Source: Methylopumilus sp009926035 (GTDB lineage Bacteria; Pseudomonadota; Gammaproteobacteria; Burkholderiales; Methylophilaceae). From it: a stretch of 64,000 bases of DNA. The DNA is taken from the NCBI GenBank assembly GCA_041165405.1, contig JBEANL010000001.1:167809-231808 (forward strand), read 5' to 3'. The position numbers were made by a program, and so were the translations under genes. The notes below the pieces were generated by a model, which was not told the DNA's origin, did no database searches, and saw only the letters and a program-made list of their open reading frames with translations. Each line of letters opens with the position of its first letter. Position 1 is the stretch's first letter. Positions 7,965-17,550 of this stretch are shown in pieces.

Positions 7965-8843
7965 TTATGTTCCCAGCATTAAATTCAAATGCGGGTGGCT
8001 ATTTAATCCTTTAACTATGAAGCCTTCTGTGTCTTGAGGCTTTTTTTCTAAAATTTCTTTGCCAATATCTATCGAATTTAAAGGGATAAAGATGCATGAT
8101 CCTGAGCCTGTCATTTTTGCCTGGCCAAATTGCTCTAACCAATCAAAAACAAGGGCAATGCCTTTAAATTTTTTTAGGACTCCTTTTTCTAAGTCGTTGG
8201 CCAAATTTTTTAGGTCCAATTCATTGGAAAAGCTTGCTATTTTCAATGGAATCCGGTCTTTTGTCAATTCAAGTGACTCAAAAACCTCTCTTGTAGAAAC
8301 CGTCTCATTCGGCGCTATAACAAGGTAATCTCGCATTGTGATAGAGAAAGGCGTAAGTTTTTCGCCTATACCTTCAGCCCAAGCATTTTGGCCAAAAACA
8401 AAGAAAGGGACATCAGCCCCTAATTTAATGGCTAATTCTTGAAGCTTTTTTTGACTTAGATGGCATTGCCATAGGGCATTTAAAGCAATAAGCGTTGTAG
8501 CAGCATCTGAACTTCCACCGCCAAGGCCACCCCCCATTGGAATATTTTTTTTAATAAAAATATCTGCTCCCGACTGATTCTCACAAAAAGGCTTTAATAT
8601 TTGAGCCGCTTTAATTGTTAAATCATCACATTCCTGAATTGCATGGTGACCTGAAATGCGACGAATATTCCCAGATGTATTTGTTTTAATAAAAATATGA
8701 TCATAAAGGCTGATAAGCTGGAAAACTGTTTGAATATTGTGATAGCCGTCAGTTCGCTTGCTAACGACATGGAGGAATAGATTTAATTTAGCAGGCGCTA
8801 AAAACTCCTTAAAACCCATACCTATAAGTTCATTTGCCTGCAA
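7965..8843 (-). CDS. ispE: 4-diphosphocytidyl-2-C-methyl-D-erythritol kinase
   Basis: A 292-residue GHMP kinase of the MEP isoprenoid pathway that phosphorylates CDP-ME. It shows the N-terminal APAKLNLFLHV, the GHMP ATP loop PMGGGLGGGSSDAATTL and the C-terminal MTGSGSCIF motif. The ATG at 8843 overlaps lolB by 14 bases. An alternative ATG at 8819 (MGFKEFLAPAKL) would begin just past the lolB stop and give a more typical N-terminus; neither has a strong ribosome site. Confidence 0.95.
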   Translation of the reverse strand: MQANELIGMGFKEFLAPAKLNLFLHVVSKRTDGYHNIQTVFQLISLYDHIFIKTNTSGNIRRISGHHAIQECDDLTIKAAQILKPFCENQSGADIFIKKNIPMGGGLGGGSSDAATTLIALNALWQCHLSQKKLQELAIKLGADVPFFVFGQNAWAEGIGEKLTPFSITMRDYLVIAPNETVSTREVFESLELTKDRIPLKIASFSNELDLKNLANDLEKGVLKKFKGIALVFDWLEQFGQAKMTGSGSCIFIPLNSIDIGKEILEKKPQDTEGFIVKGLNSHPHLNLMLGT

Positions 8844-9447
8844 TGTTAATAATCTCTTCTACGATAAAATTAAAATTGAATGTGCCTTGGGATATTGATA
8901 TTTTGGATGGAATGGTATGTTTGTCTTGCGTCTTAAATGCATTAATTACAATCCTCCATTCATCATTATAAAAATGCGTAGCTCGATTCAATTGATTATC
9001 TTCTTTGTGTAAATCTTTAATTTGTTCAATATGATTTGTAATAAGATGTCTAAACAAATCCGGTGAAATATTTTTTCCGAATAAGGTTTGTATGTAATGA
9101 TCAAAATCATTACCAGATAAAACTTTTCCATTGACATCAATAATCTTTTTTTCTTTAGATGAGTAAATGATTTTTGCAATCTGATTATTGAAAGGTGAAA
9201 AAATATCAATTTCATCTTGATTGTTTTCATAGCGCCAAATAAGTCGACCCGAGCCACCTTTAGAGTCAACAGAATAGGAGAATTTAGCTTTTATAGAAAA
9301 TTCTTCAATGAATCGATTTTCATTAATTGCTTGTGGCGTTTCAATTGAAGGCGCATGAGATTTAAATATTTCAAATGAATCATTTAAAGTTGTGCAAGCA
9401 GAAAGAAAAAAAGGCACTAAAAGAAATTGAGCATATTTAAAATTCAA
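8830..9447 (-). CDS. lolB: Outer-membrane lipoprotein insertion protein LolB
   Basis: A 205-residue lipoprotein. The signal peptide ends in the lipobox FLSAC (Cys18). The body carries LolB features: FSIKAKFSYSVDSKGGSGRLIWRY, a FSPFNNQIAKI strand region and NGKVLSGNDFDHYIQTLFG. LolB receives lipoproteins from LolA and inserts them in the outer membrane. Position directly before ispE supports the call, because lolB-ispE-tRNA-Gln-prs is a standard betaproteobacterial order. Sequence identity in this family is low, so context carries weight. Confidence 0.88.
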   Translation of the reverse strand: MNFKYAQFLLVPFFLSACTTLNDSFEIFKSHAPSIETPQAINENRFIEEFSIKAKFSYSVDSKGGSGRLIWRYENNQDEIDIFSPFNNQIAKIIYSSKEKKIIDVNGKVLSGNDFDHYIQTLFGKNISPDLFRHLITNHIEQIKDLHKEDNQLNRATHFYNDEWRIVINAFKTQDKHTIPSKISISQGTFNFNFIVEEIINIAGK

Positions 9448-9468
9448 TTGATGGTTAACTCTTGAAAA

Positions 9469-11139
9469 TTAATGAAGCCTTTTAAGCGTTTCTTTCAAAA
9501 TTTCATTATCAGGAAATGATTGAAGTGAAATATCCCAAATATCATTTGCTTCTTTTTTTCTTCCCTGAGCCCATAAAATTTCACCTAGGTGGGCTGCAAT
9601 TTCAGGATCAGGTTGCACGTCGTATGCTTTTTGAATAAATGAAAGCGCTGAATCTAATTTGCCTAATCTATAATATAACCAGCCCATGCTATCTAAAATA
9701 TAATGATTGTTAGGTGCTATTGATAAAGCAATTTCAATATATTTTTTAGCGTCTTCTAAATTGATATTACGATCCGCATATGAATATCCAAGGGCATTGT
9801 AAGCAACAGCATAGTCAGGTTTGATTTTAATAGCCTCCCTTAAAAGTTTTTCCATTAAGTCATAATTATTTAACTTGTCGGCTAGAAGCGCATAATCAAA
9901 TTTAAATTCAGGTGAATGAGGGAAGTTCGATGCCTCATTTTGCATAAGATGAAAAGCTTCTTGGTGGCGATTAGACCTGGTGAGATATGATGCCTTTGAT
10001 TGAACAAGGCTTAATTTTTCCTCAGGTGAATTCGCTTTGAGTCCGTTTAAAAACTCTAAGGCTTTGTCAACAGATTCTTTTCTTGCAATAATTTCTGCCG
10101 TGATTAATTTTGATTCAATAAATCGAGGCCCATTGTTAATTTTATTGAGCCAAGTGATCGCTGCTTCACTTTGATTTTTTTTGTCTGCTATCTTTGCAAG
10201 ATAAATAAATATTTGATCTTTATCTTTGGGATTTCTTTTTAGGCTTTGAAGGAAATATTTTTCCGCAAGATCGTAATCTTCAAGTTCTACTGATAATAAA
10301 CCCACTGCGATTGTAATTTCTGCTGAACTATTAGCAGTATTTACAAGTTTGATAAATTCAGTTTTTGCTTCGTTAAACTTTCGACCATTAGTAAGTAATT
10401 TTGCATATTCGAGCCTTACCTCACTTGACTTCGGATATTTGTTTAAAAATTCAATATAAAAAGCAAGAGCTCTTTCAGGATCGTCTTGAGCCAAGATCTG
10501 CCCTTTAAATAAAATAGGCATCTCCCAATCTGGCTTGATTTGATTTATAGACGCCAGTTCTTTTTCGTATGTTTTTAGATCTTTGATTAACCAGGCCGCA
10601 TGTGCTACCGCAAAATGCGCTTCGGCTAATTTAGGATAGGGCTTCGCTAAATCTGCGACAAGAGTCAAAACGGCTTTTTTATCGGACACTCTCGAGAGCA
10701 AACTATTTAAATACAAAAAACCACTCGCTCTTGTTTTTTCTTTTAGCAGAAGTTTTTGAAGAATTGGCTTAGCTTCATTAAGTTTGTTATTTGCAATTAG
10801 AATCTCACTGAGCGCTTGTTGCGCATCAATAGAGTCTTTATTAAGTTCGTTCCAAATTTTAGAAGCCTCTAAGGCTATTGCACCATTTCTTGTATAGCTA
10901 GTCAGTCTGGTTGCACGCTCTGCCAAAAGTGCATTATCTGTTTGCTTTGCTAAATCTAAAAAAAGTTCGCTAGCAAGATTAAGTTCGCCGCGCTGAGAGG
11001 CAATTTCAGCTAACAAGAGCTTAAAAACAAGATCGGGATTGGTATAATTATCAATAGAGCTAGACGGATCAGGTTTAGCATTAGCTATAACACCAAGTAA
11101 TAGAAGAGTTAAAAGTGCGAATATTCGAAGTAGATGCAT
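9469..11139 (-). CDS. Exported TPR-repeat protein
   Basis: A 556-residue protein with a signal peptide (hydrophobic residues about 4-20, likely cut after ANA). Tetratricopeptide repeats fill most of the chain. Clear units include AERATRLTSYTRNGAIALEA, PEVRLEYAKLL-type helices near the middle, and the C-terminal AVAYNALGYSYADRNINLEDA and HYILDSMGWLYYRLGKLDSA pairs. Such proteins upstream of lolB are common in betaproteobacteria and are probably scaffolds in the cell envelope. No catalytic domain is visible, and function is unknown. Confidence 0.85.
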   Translation of the reverse strand: MHLLRIFALLTLLLLGVIANAKPDPSSSIDNYTNPDLVFKLLLAEIASQRGELNLASELFLDLAKQTDNALLAERATRLTSYTRNGAIALEASKIWNELNKDSIDAQQALSEILIANNKLNEAKPILQKLLLKEKTRASGFLYLNSLLSRVSDKKAVLTLVADLAKPYPKLAEAHFAVAHAAWLIKDLKTYEKELASINQIKPDWEMPILFKGQILAQDDPERALAFYIEFLNKYPKSSEVRLEYAKLLTNGRKFNEAKTEFIKLVNTANSSAEITIAVGLLSVELEDYDLAEKYFLQSLKRNPKDKDQIFIYLAKIADKKNQSEAAITWLNKINNGPRFIESKLITAEIIARKESVDKALEFLNGLKANSPEEKLSLVQSKASYLTRSNRHQEAFHLMQNEASNFPHSPEFKFDYALLADKLNNYDLMEKLLREAIKIKPDYAVAYNALGYSYADRNINLEDAKKYIEIALSIAPNNHYILDSMGWLYYRLGKLDSALSFIQKAYDVQPDPEIAAHLGEILWAQGRKKEANDIWDISLQSFPDNEILKETLKRLH

Positions 11140-11248
11140 AAAGTTTCCTGAGATTTGATTTCTACAAATAGTTTAAACTAATTTGGCTGATAATTAGTCT
11201 GATAACAATGATGTGATGGTTAATAACCAAAACAATATTTTTAATATG

Positions 11249-11254
11249 TATAAT
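11249..11254 (+). promoter_or_regulatory. Possible -10 element for the Gld-like ABC operon
   Basis: TATAAT stands 41 bases before the ATG of the first ABC gene, in the 155-base divergent gap behind the TPR gene. No good -35 hexamer lies 16-18 bases upstream, so this is a weak call. The rest of the gap shows no other clear feature. Confidence 0.3.
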
Positions 11255-11294
11255 CTATGATTCATTTTTTCAATAAAAATTCAAAAAAACATCT

Positions 11295-12227
11295 ATGTCG
11301 AATTTAACCCTAGAAGCTATTGAGCTGACACGTCTTTTTGGTGGCCGTGAAGCCGTTAAAAATGTAAGTTTTCACCTAGAAAAAGGCGAAGTTTTGGGCT
11401 TTTTGGGGCCGAATGGCGCTGGCAAATCTACTACCATGCGCATGCTCACAGGTAATTTGGCTCCTTCGATTGGTACGGTAAAAATTTGTGGAATCGACAT
11501 GATCGAAAATCCTAAAGAAGCAAAAGCACTGATTGGCTATTTGCCTGAAATGCGTCCCATATATAAAGAACTTACGGTTGATGAGTTTTTAACTATTGCT
11601 GCTCGTCTTCACAAAGTACCTAGCAAGCAAATCAAAAAATCTGTAGATATCGCAAAAGAAAAATGCGGTTTAAGTCATATGAGCAAGCGATTAATTGAAA
11701 ACTTATCTAACGGTTATCAACAGCGTGTAGCTATCGCTCAAGCTATTATTCATAATCCATTAGTTGTGATTTTAGATGAGCCAACAGTAGGTCTTGACCC
11801 GATTCAAATTAGAGAAATTAGATCTCTTATTCGGGAAATAGGCCAAAAGCATAGCGTTATTTTGTCCACACATATTCTTCCTGAAGTTGAGATGGTTTGT
11901 GATCGTGTGCAGATTATTGATAAGGGCAATTTAGTATTTCACGGCTCTATTGACGAATTGAAACAACATCGACAAGGCAATAAACTTTTGGTAGGTTTTT
12001 CAAAAGCGCCTCCTTTGTCAGCATTGAAAGATGTCGAAGGTGTGACTAAGGTTGAAAAAGTTGAGGCAGGTATGTATCGCATACATTTTAAAAGCAAACA
12101 ATCACCATCAGAGGCTATTGTGAAACTGGCAGTGAAAAATCGTTGGGGTCTTCATCAAATTGCCCCTGATCAAACAAGCCTTGAAGATGTTTTTGTACAA
12201 TTAACTGAAAAGCAACAAAAAAATTAA
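11295..12227 (+). CDS. ABC transporter ATP-binding protein, GldA/NatA type
   Basis: A 310-residue cytoplasmic ATPase. Walker A is GPNGAGKST (residues 38-46), the Q-loop region is GYLPEMRP, the signature is LSNGYQQRVAIAQA and Walker B is VVILDEPTVGLDP, followed by the switch His in STHILPE. The long C-terminal extension (about 230-310) is typical of ABC-2 exporters. It is the first gene of four that run plus-strand with the GldF-like permease, the GldG-like protein and a DUF4340 protein. The transported substrate is unknown. Confidence 0.92.
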   Translation: MSNLTLEAIELTRLFGGREAVKNVSFHLEKGEVLGFLGPNGAGKSTTMRMLTGNLAPSIGTVKICGIDMIENPKEAKALIGYLPEMRPIYKELTVDEFLTIAARLHKVPSKQIKKSVDIAKEKCGLSHMSKRLIENLSNGYQQRVAIAQAIIHNPLVVILDEPTVGLDPIQIREIRSLIREIGQKHSVILSTHILPEVEMVCDRVQIIDKGNLVFHGSIDELKQHRQGNKLLVGFSKAPPLSALKDVEGVTKVEKVEAGMYRIHFKSKQSPSEAIVKLAVKNRWGLHQIAPDQTSLEDVFVQLTEKQQKN

Positions 12228-12250
12228 ACACATATGAGTGGCAACTAAAA

Positions 12251-12997
12251 ATGATTTTAAATATTGCAAGAAAAGAGCTTAAAAGTTTGTTTGCGTCCCC
12301 AATGGGATGGATTATTCTCGCGCTTCTTATGATGGCATTTGGAAGTTATTACCTTACAGGTGTTAACAATTACTTTGAGGTAATGTCAGGTGCGATTAGA
12401 CCAGCTGAGCGTGTAGGCGTCACTATATTTGTTGGGCAAACAGTTTATAGTATTGCTTCTTTTATCATGCTTTTTGCAGTTCCTCTTCTTACAATGAGAC
12501 TTATTAGCGAAGAAAGACGAAGTCAAACCTTACCGTTTTTATTCAGCGCACCGATTTCACTTACTGAAATAGTTCTGGGAAAATTTCTAGGCTTAATTGT
12601 TTTTTTAAGCATTCTTGTTTTTTATATTTTTCTTATGCTCACAACACTTAATATTTGGGCAGATATAGACTTTGGATATCTCATTGCAAACTCGATAGGC
12701 CTTTGGCTTCTTGTAGCTAGTTTTTCGGCGCTCGGTATTTATTTTTCAAGCTTAACTCAACAACCTATTATTGCTGCAATATTAAGTTTCATTTCGCTTT
12801 TTGCATTAATGATTATGGAGCGTTTTTTTGCAAGCGATCCTAATCACTGGTTCGCATACTTATCACTCATGAAACATTTTCAAAGCTTTTCAAGAGGCCT
12901 TATTGATAGCTCAGACTTAATGTATTTTTTCTTATTTATATCAACATTTTTAACATTAACAATTAGACGTCTCGATGCTGACAGGCTTCGTGGATAA
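12251..12997 (+). CDS. ABC-2 type permease, GldF-like
   Basis: A 248-residue integral membrane protein with about six hydrophobic segments (for example residues 16-34, 62-88, 105-135, 140-165, 172-190 and near 225). The N-terminal pattern IARKELKSLFASPMGWIILA and the LISEERRSQTLPFLFSAPIS loop are typical of the ABC2_membrane_2 / GldF group. It lies 23 bases after the ATPase gene and 6 bases before the GldG-like gene, so one complex is expected. Confidence 0.88.
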   Translation: MILNIARKELKSLFASPMGWIILALLMMAFGSYYLTGVNNYFEVMSGAIRPAERVGVTIFVGQTVYSIASFIMLFAVPLLTMRLISEERRSQTLPFLFSAPISLTEIVLGKFLGLIVFLSILVFYIFLMLTTLNIWADIDFGYLIANSIGLWLLVASFSALGIYFSSLTQQPIIAAILSFISLFALMIMERFFASDPNHWFAYLSLMKHFQSFSRGLIDSSDLMYFFLFISTFLTLTIRRLDADRLRG

Positions 12998-13003
12998 ATA
13001 TTT

Positions 13004-14389
13004 ATGAAAATTAATTCAAAATTAAGATTACAAATTCTCATTCAAAATAGTTTTTTTGTTGTTCTATTTATTGTTTTGGTATTTCTTTTGGGTTTTCTTG
13101 CAAATCAATATAAATATTCAAAAGATATTACACAGGCAAATCGTAACACGCTCACGACGGGCAGTATCAATATCCTTAAACAAATGAAAGGACCAATCAC
13201 ACTAACCGTGTTTGCATCTAAAGACGATGTCAACAATGGAGATACTTTTAGGCAAGGGATTATTAATTTCATGACCAGGTATCAAAGAACTAAACCTGAT
13301 ATCTACATTAAATTTATCAGCCCTATAGAAGAGCCAAAATTAGCGCAAGAAATGGGAATTAAGGTAGATGGTGAAGTTGTAGTTGAATATCAAAAAAGAT
13401 CGGAGCACATTAATCCTCCTTTTGCGGAACAAGAGATGACTAATCTTTTTATGCGTTTATCTAGAACTAATCAACAAGCAGTTATGTATTTAGATGGTCA
13501 CGGTGAGAGAAATTTAATTGGCCTTAAAAATAATGACGTAGGTGAATTTGGTAAGCAATTAGAATCAAAGGGTTTTAAATTTGCCAATCCAAATCTCGCT
13601 GTTGAATCAGAAGTACCTTTAAATGGTTCAATGTTAGTAATTGCTAGCCCACAAAAAAGTATTCCAGCTGTGGAAGCAAAAAAAATTAAAAAATTCCTAG
13701 AGTCAGGCGGAAATTTACTTTGGCTTCTTGATGATAATAACCTTCATGGCTTGGAAGAAGTGGCCTCATATCTTGGACTCACTGTTTCAAATGGACATGT
13801 AGTAGACCCAATAGCAAAAGTTGAAGGTGCTGATGAAAATGTGTCTTTTGCATCTTCTTATGGTGTCCATGCAATTACTAAAAACTTTATGCTAAGAACG
13901 CTCTTTTCGAATGCGCATGAAGTAAGTGCTAAAGGCACGTTAGAGAATGGCTGGGAAGTTAGTAAACTTATCGAGGTTTCTCCAAATGGTTGGCTAGAGT
14001 CTTCACCATCAAAAGCAAATCAAAAATCAACTTTTGATAAGAATAAAGATAAACCAGGCCCCATTAATATTGCAGTTGCTCTCCAAAGGACTTATGGTAA
14101 AAAAGGCCAAAGAGTTGTGGTGGTTGGCAATGGAAATTTCTTATCTAATACATTTATTACGACAGGTGGTAATTTAGATCTTGGTATTAATATGATCAAT
14201 TGGCTGTCAGGAGACGATAATTTAATCTCTATTCAGCCTATGCCTCTAAAAGACGTGAATGTAACTATTCCAAACGATAACACTTCTGTCTTTATCGCTT
14301 GGACAGTATTCCATAGCTTCCAGTATTTCATTCCTATCATTATTTTTGTTTTAGGCATATTTTTCTGGTTTAAGCGCAGAAAAGCTTAG
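13004..14389 (+). CDS. GldG-like ABC auxiliary protein
   Basis: A 461-residue protein with one N-terminal membrane helix (about residues 15-37), a large extracytoplasmic domain and one C-terminal helix (about 437-456) before the basic end FKRRKA. The soluble part carries the PF09822 (ABC_transp_aux) pattern: GPITLTVFASKDD, QAVMYLDGHGERNL, FLESGGNLLWLLDD and VVVVGNGNFLSN. In Bacteroidetes, GldG works with GldA and GldF. In proteobacteria the role is not defined. Confidence 0.85.
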   Translation: MKINSKLRLQILIQNSFFVVLFIVLVFLLGFLANQYKYSKDITQANRNTLTTGSINILKQMKGPITLTVFASKDDVNNGDTFRQGIINFMTRYQRTKPDIYIKFISPIEEPKLAQEMGIKVDGEVVVEYQKRSEHINPPFAEQEMTNLFMRLSRTNQQAVMYLDGHGERNLIGLKNNDVGEFGKQLESKGFKFANPNLAVESEVPLNGSMLVIASPQKSIPAVEAKKIKKFLESGGNLLWLLDDNNLHGLEEVASYLGLTVSNGHVVDPIAKVEGADENVSFASSYGVHAITKNFMLRTLFSNAHEVSAKGTLENGWEVSKLIEVSPNGWLESSPSKANQKSTFDKNKDKPGPINIAVALQRTYGKKGQRVVVVGNGNFLSNTFITTGGNLDLGINMINWLSGDDNLISIQPMPLKDVNVTIPNDNTSVFIAWTVFHSFQYFIPIIIFVLGIFFWFKRRKA

Positions 14390-14398
14390 TATAAAAAT

Positions 14399-15286
14399 AT
14401 GAAAAATCGTTGGCTAATTAATATAATTTTGCTTCTGATCGTTTTATCGATTTCTCTTTTTTTAGCTCTCAAACCCCCACAAAAAAAACTAACAAAACAA
14501 TTTGAAGTCAGCACTTTTAATTTAAGTGATTTTGATGCTGTAAAGATTGATTTTCCTTCTAGGGCATCTGTTGTTTTAAAAAAAAATAATGAAGCCTGGG
14601 ATATACTTGAACCGATCAAAGGTCGCGCAGATCAATTTTCAGTTCAAAAAATTATTTCTGTTGTGGCAACATCTAGTAGCGAGAAATTACCATCAAATGA
14701 CCTGCCTAAATATGGCTTAGATAAACCTACCGTTAAATTAAAACTTCAACATAAAGGTGCAGAAGAAGAGTTTATTTTTGGCACATATAATTCCGTCACG
14801 GAAGATCAATATCTTTTATATAAAAATAACGTATATCTTATTAGCGGTTCTTATTCAGAGGCAGCATCTACGCAGCCTTTTGAGCTTATTGATAAATCAC
14901 CCATAAGTAGAACAGAGCAAATTAAAGAATTTGACTTTTCTCGTCTTGAGCAATGGCAATCTAAACGCTTAAAACTATCACGCAGTAATAACGAATGGAA
15001 AGCCAGTGAAGGCAATTCATTTAAACAAGATGATATGGCTGAATGGTTTGACATGACTTGGGTTAAAAATCCTGCAAGATCAGTAGAAAAATATCCACTA
15101 GATTTAAGAGTCCCATACAAGAGTTTTGATATTCGTACTGAAGATGGTAAAAAAATTACTTTTTTACGCGTGCAAGAATCTCCTGAAACTCAACTATTTA
15201 GGGTTGATGAAGGCTTGCTTTATCATTTTGGCAGTGATATTGGATTTACGATGATGAATCCACCGATTGAGCAGCCTAAAAAATAA
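14399..15286 (+). CDS. DUF4340 membrane-anchored protein
   Basis: A 295-residue protein with one N-terminal membrane helix (about residues 5-23) and a periplasmic body. The DUF4340 pattern is visible in VVLKKNNEAWDILEPIKGRAD, SEKLPSNDLPKYGLDKPTVKL and EEFIFGTYNSVTEDQYLLY. DUF4340 genes regularly follow GldG-like genes, as here with a 9-base gap, so the protein is probably part of the same exporter. No enzyme motif is visible. Confidence 0.82.
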   Translation: MKNRWLINIILLLIVLSISLFLALKPPQKKLTKQFEVSTFNLSDFDAVKIDFPSRASVVLKKNNEAWDILEPIKGRADQFSVQKIISVVATSSSEKLPSNDLPKYGLDKPTVKLKLQHKGAEEEFIFGTYNSVTEDQYLLYKNNVYLISGSYSEAASTQPFELIDKSPISRTEQIKEFDFSRLEQWQSKRLKLSRSNNEWKASEGNSFKQDDMAEWFDMTWVKNPARSVEKYPLDLRVPYKSFDIRTEDGKKITFLRVQESPETQLFRVDEGLLYHFGSDIGFTMMNPPIEQPKK

Positions 15287-15294
15287 ATTTATTT

Positions 15295-16110
15295 ATGCCG
15301 GAACTTCCTGAGGTTGAGATTACCTGTATGGGGCTTCAGCCCATACTTAAAAAATCTATCAAAGATATTATTGTTAGAAACCCCTCTCTAAGATGGCCAG
15401 TTCCATCGCATTTAAAAAGAACACTTCCTAACCAAAAAATATTAAATATAAAAAGACGTGCGAAATATATTCTTATTCAATTTGAGAGTGGACATCTAAT
15501 GATTCATTTGGGCATGTCCGGACGACTTGAAATTTTAAGAAAAGATGTTTCTCCTTATAAGCACGATCATGTGGATATTCAATTTCATAACACAAATAAT
15601 ATTTTAAGATATACAGATCCTAGAAGATTTGGCTCAATACATTGGTTAGAGAGCGACATTAACGAGCATTTTTTGATATCAAAATTGGGCCCCGAGCCAT
15701 TAGAAAAATTATTTACTGAAAAATATTTATTTTTAAAAATACAAAATAAAAAAACTACTATTAAAAATATAATTATGGATAGCCATATTGTTGTTGGAGT
15801 TGGAAATATTTACGCGAGCGAATCATTATTTAAAGCTGGGGTACTTCCAAGCAGAATAGCACAGGACGTAACATTGAATGAATGCAAGAAGATCGTGAAA
15901 TACATCAAAGAAACACTAAATAAAGCTATCGAATTAGGAGGCAGCTCGCTTAGAAATTTTTATAATGTGAATGGACAGTCTGGTTACTTTCAACAAACAT
16001 ATGCAGTATATGGAAGAAAAGGGAAAGCCTGTCGCAAATGCAAATCAACCATTGAATCAATAATTATTGCGCAGCGATCAAGCTTTTTTTGCCCTAAATG
16101 CCAAACTTAA
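15295..16110 (+). CDS. mutM: Formamidopyrimidine-DNA glycosylase (Fpg/MutM)
   Basis: A 271-residue base-excision repair enzyme that removes 8-oxoguanine and Fapy lesions and cuts the abasic site. The catalytic N-terminus is PELPEVE (Pro2, Glu3 after Met removal), the conserved Lys lies in RRAKYILI, and DPRRFGSIHWL is present. The C-terminal zinc finger has Cys246, Cys249, Cys266 and Cys269. It follows DUF4340 by 8 bases and overlaps the stop of the convergent symporter gene by 4 bases. Confidence 0.97.
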   Translation: MPELPEVEITCMGLQPILKKSIKDIIVRNPSLRWPVPSHLKRTLPNQKILNIKRRAKYILIQFESGHLMIHLGMSGRLEILRKDVSPYKHDHVDIQFHNTNNILRYTDPRRFGSIHWLESDINEHFLISKLGPEPLEKLFTEKYLFLKIQNKKTTIKNIIMDSHIVVGVGNIYASESLFKAGVLPSRIAQDVTLNECKKIVKYIKETLNKAIELGGSSLRNFYNVNGQSGYFQQTYAVYGRKGKACRKCKSTIESIIIAQRSSFFCPKCQT

Positions 16111-17534
16111 TTATTGATTTTTTCTGCCTCCTTTATGATATTGGGAAGCAAAGAACCTACTATCATTCCAATAATGCTATTACCCAAGCCTATAAGTTGT
16201 GCTGGTATTAGTGTATGGTCACCGAGAAAAATTTCAACAAATAACCAAGACCCTATTCCCCCAATGATAGCCAATAAAGCTCCCTGACTATTTGCTTTTT
16301 TCCAAAATGCACCAAACACTAACGGGACAAATGCGCCGGCAAGTGTAATTTTATAAGCTGATTCAACCATTCCAAAAATTGAGAGATTTGAACTGAGTGC
16401 ATAAAGCAAAACAAAAGAAGAAAAACATACAAGTGTAATTCTCATAATTTTAAGTAAATGTTTATCGCTAATTTTTGGAAAATACCCTTTTACAATATTT
16501 TCTGCAAAAGTAATGGAAGGTGCTAAAAGTGTTGCAGAAGAGCAGCTCATAATCGCTGACAAAACTGCCCCGAAGAATATTACCTGTGCAAATAAAGGCA
16601 TATAATTAAGTACAAGCATTGGTAAAACGTGTTGTGAATTTGTATTTACAAGGGCATTAAAATATTCTGCATCAATTAAAGTTGCTGAGTACGCTATAAA
16701 CATTGGTACAAATGTGAATGTAAAATAAATTAATGCTCCGAGTATAGAGCCGTATAAGGCAATTTTCGCAGTTTTCGCAGATGTAACTCGTTGAAATACA
16801 TCTTGTTGAGGAACTGATCCTAACATCATAGTAATCCATGTCCCAAAAAAAGTAATCCATGTCCAAATATCACCTTTAGGGAAAAAATCTAATTTATGAT
16901 TAGTGGCTGCACTTGCAATCACAGGAGCAATTCCGCCCGTTAATTGAGAAATCGCATTTGCAATATAAAGAAGCCCACCAATAACCACGATCATTTGAAT
17001 AAAATCTAAAATGGCTACAGACAACATGCCGCCAAACGTTGTGAAAGTAAGCACAATTAAAGTGCCAATAATCATACCCATTTGCTCGCTAATAAATTCA
17101 TCTGTAATTAGATTAAATATCAAACCAAGAGCTTTAATCTGAGCTGCGACCCATCCTAAGTATGAAATAACAATAGCAATGGTCGTTAAAACCTCAATGC
17201 TTCTGTTATATCTGGCTTTATAGAAGTCACCTAAGGTGATGATATTTAATTTGTATAATTTAGAGGAAAAAAATAAGCCAGCAATAATCAAACAAAGACT
17301 TGAACCAAAGGGGTCAGCTACAACCCCATTTAATCCTTCTTTAACAAAAGTTGATGAAACGCCAAAAATTGCTTCTGCGCCAAACCATGTAGCAAAGACG
17401 GTTGCAGTGACTATAGGAAGGGGAAGGTGGCGACCTGCTACAGCATAATCTTTTGTATTCTTAACGCGAGAAGATACAAAGATACCGATTCCAATAGTGA
17501 CTAATAGATAAAGAGATACAAACCAGATAAGCAA
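16107..17534 (-). CDS. Sodium:solute symporter (SSS family)
   Basis: A 475-residue transporter with about 12-13 membrane helices. SSS hallmarks are the N-terminal TKDYAVAGRHLPLPIVTATVFATWFGAEAIFG region, ITLGDFYKARYNRSIEVL, TFGGMLSVAILDFIQM and the QQDVFQRVTSAKTAKIA block that follows TM6. The solute cannot be predicted; proline, pantothenate and acetate carriers all belong here. It lies 16 bases downstream of ubiB on the same strand. Confidence 0.9.
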   Translation of the reverse strand: MLIWFVSLYLLVTIGIGIFVSSRVKNTKDYAVAGRHLPLPIVTATVFATWFGAEAIFGVSSTFVKEGLNGVVADPFGSSLCLIIAGLFFSSKLYKLNIITLGDFYKARYNRSIEVLTTIAIVISYLGWVAAQIKALGLIFNLITDEFISEQMGMIIGTLIVLTFTTFGGMLSVAILDFIQMIVVIGGLLYIANAISQLTGGIAPVIASAATNHKLDFFPKGDIWTWITFFGTWITMMLGSVPQQDVFQRVTSAKTAKIALYGSILGALIYFTFTFVPMFIAYSATLIDAEYFNALVNTNSQHVLPMLVLNYMPLFAQVIFFGAVLSAIMSCSSATLLAPSITFAENIVKGYFPKISDKHLLKIMRITLVCFSSFVLLYALSSNLSIFGMVESAYKITLAGAFVPLVFGAFWKKANSQGALLAIIGGIGSWLFVEIFLGDHTLIPAQLIGLGNSIIGMIVGSLLPNIIKEAEKINN

Positions 17535-17550
17535 TTAATGCTTCCTTAAT

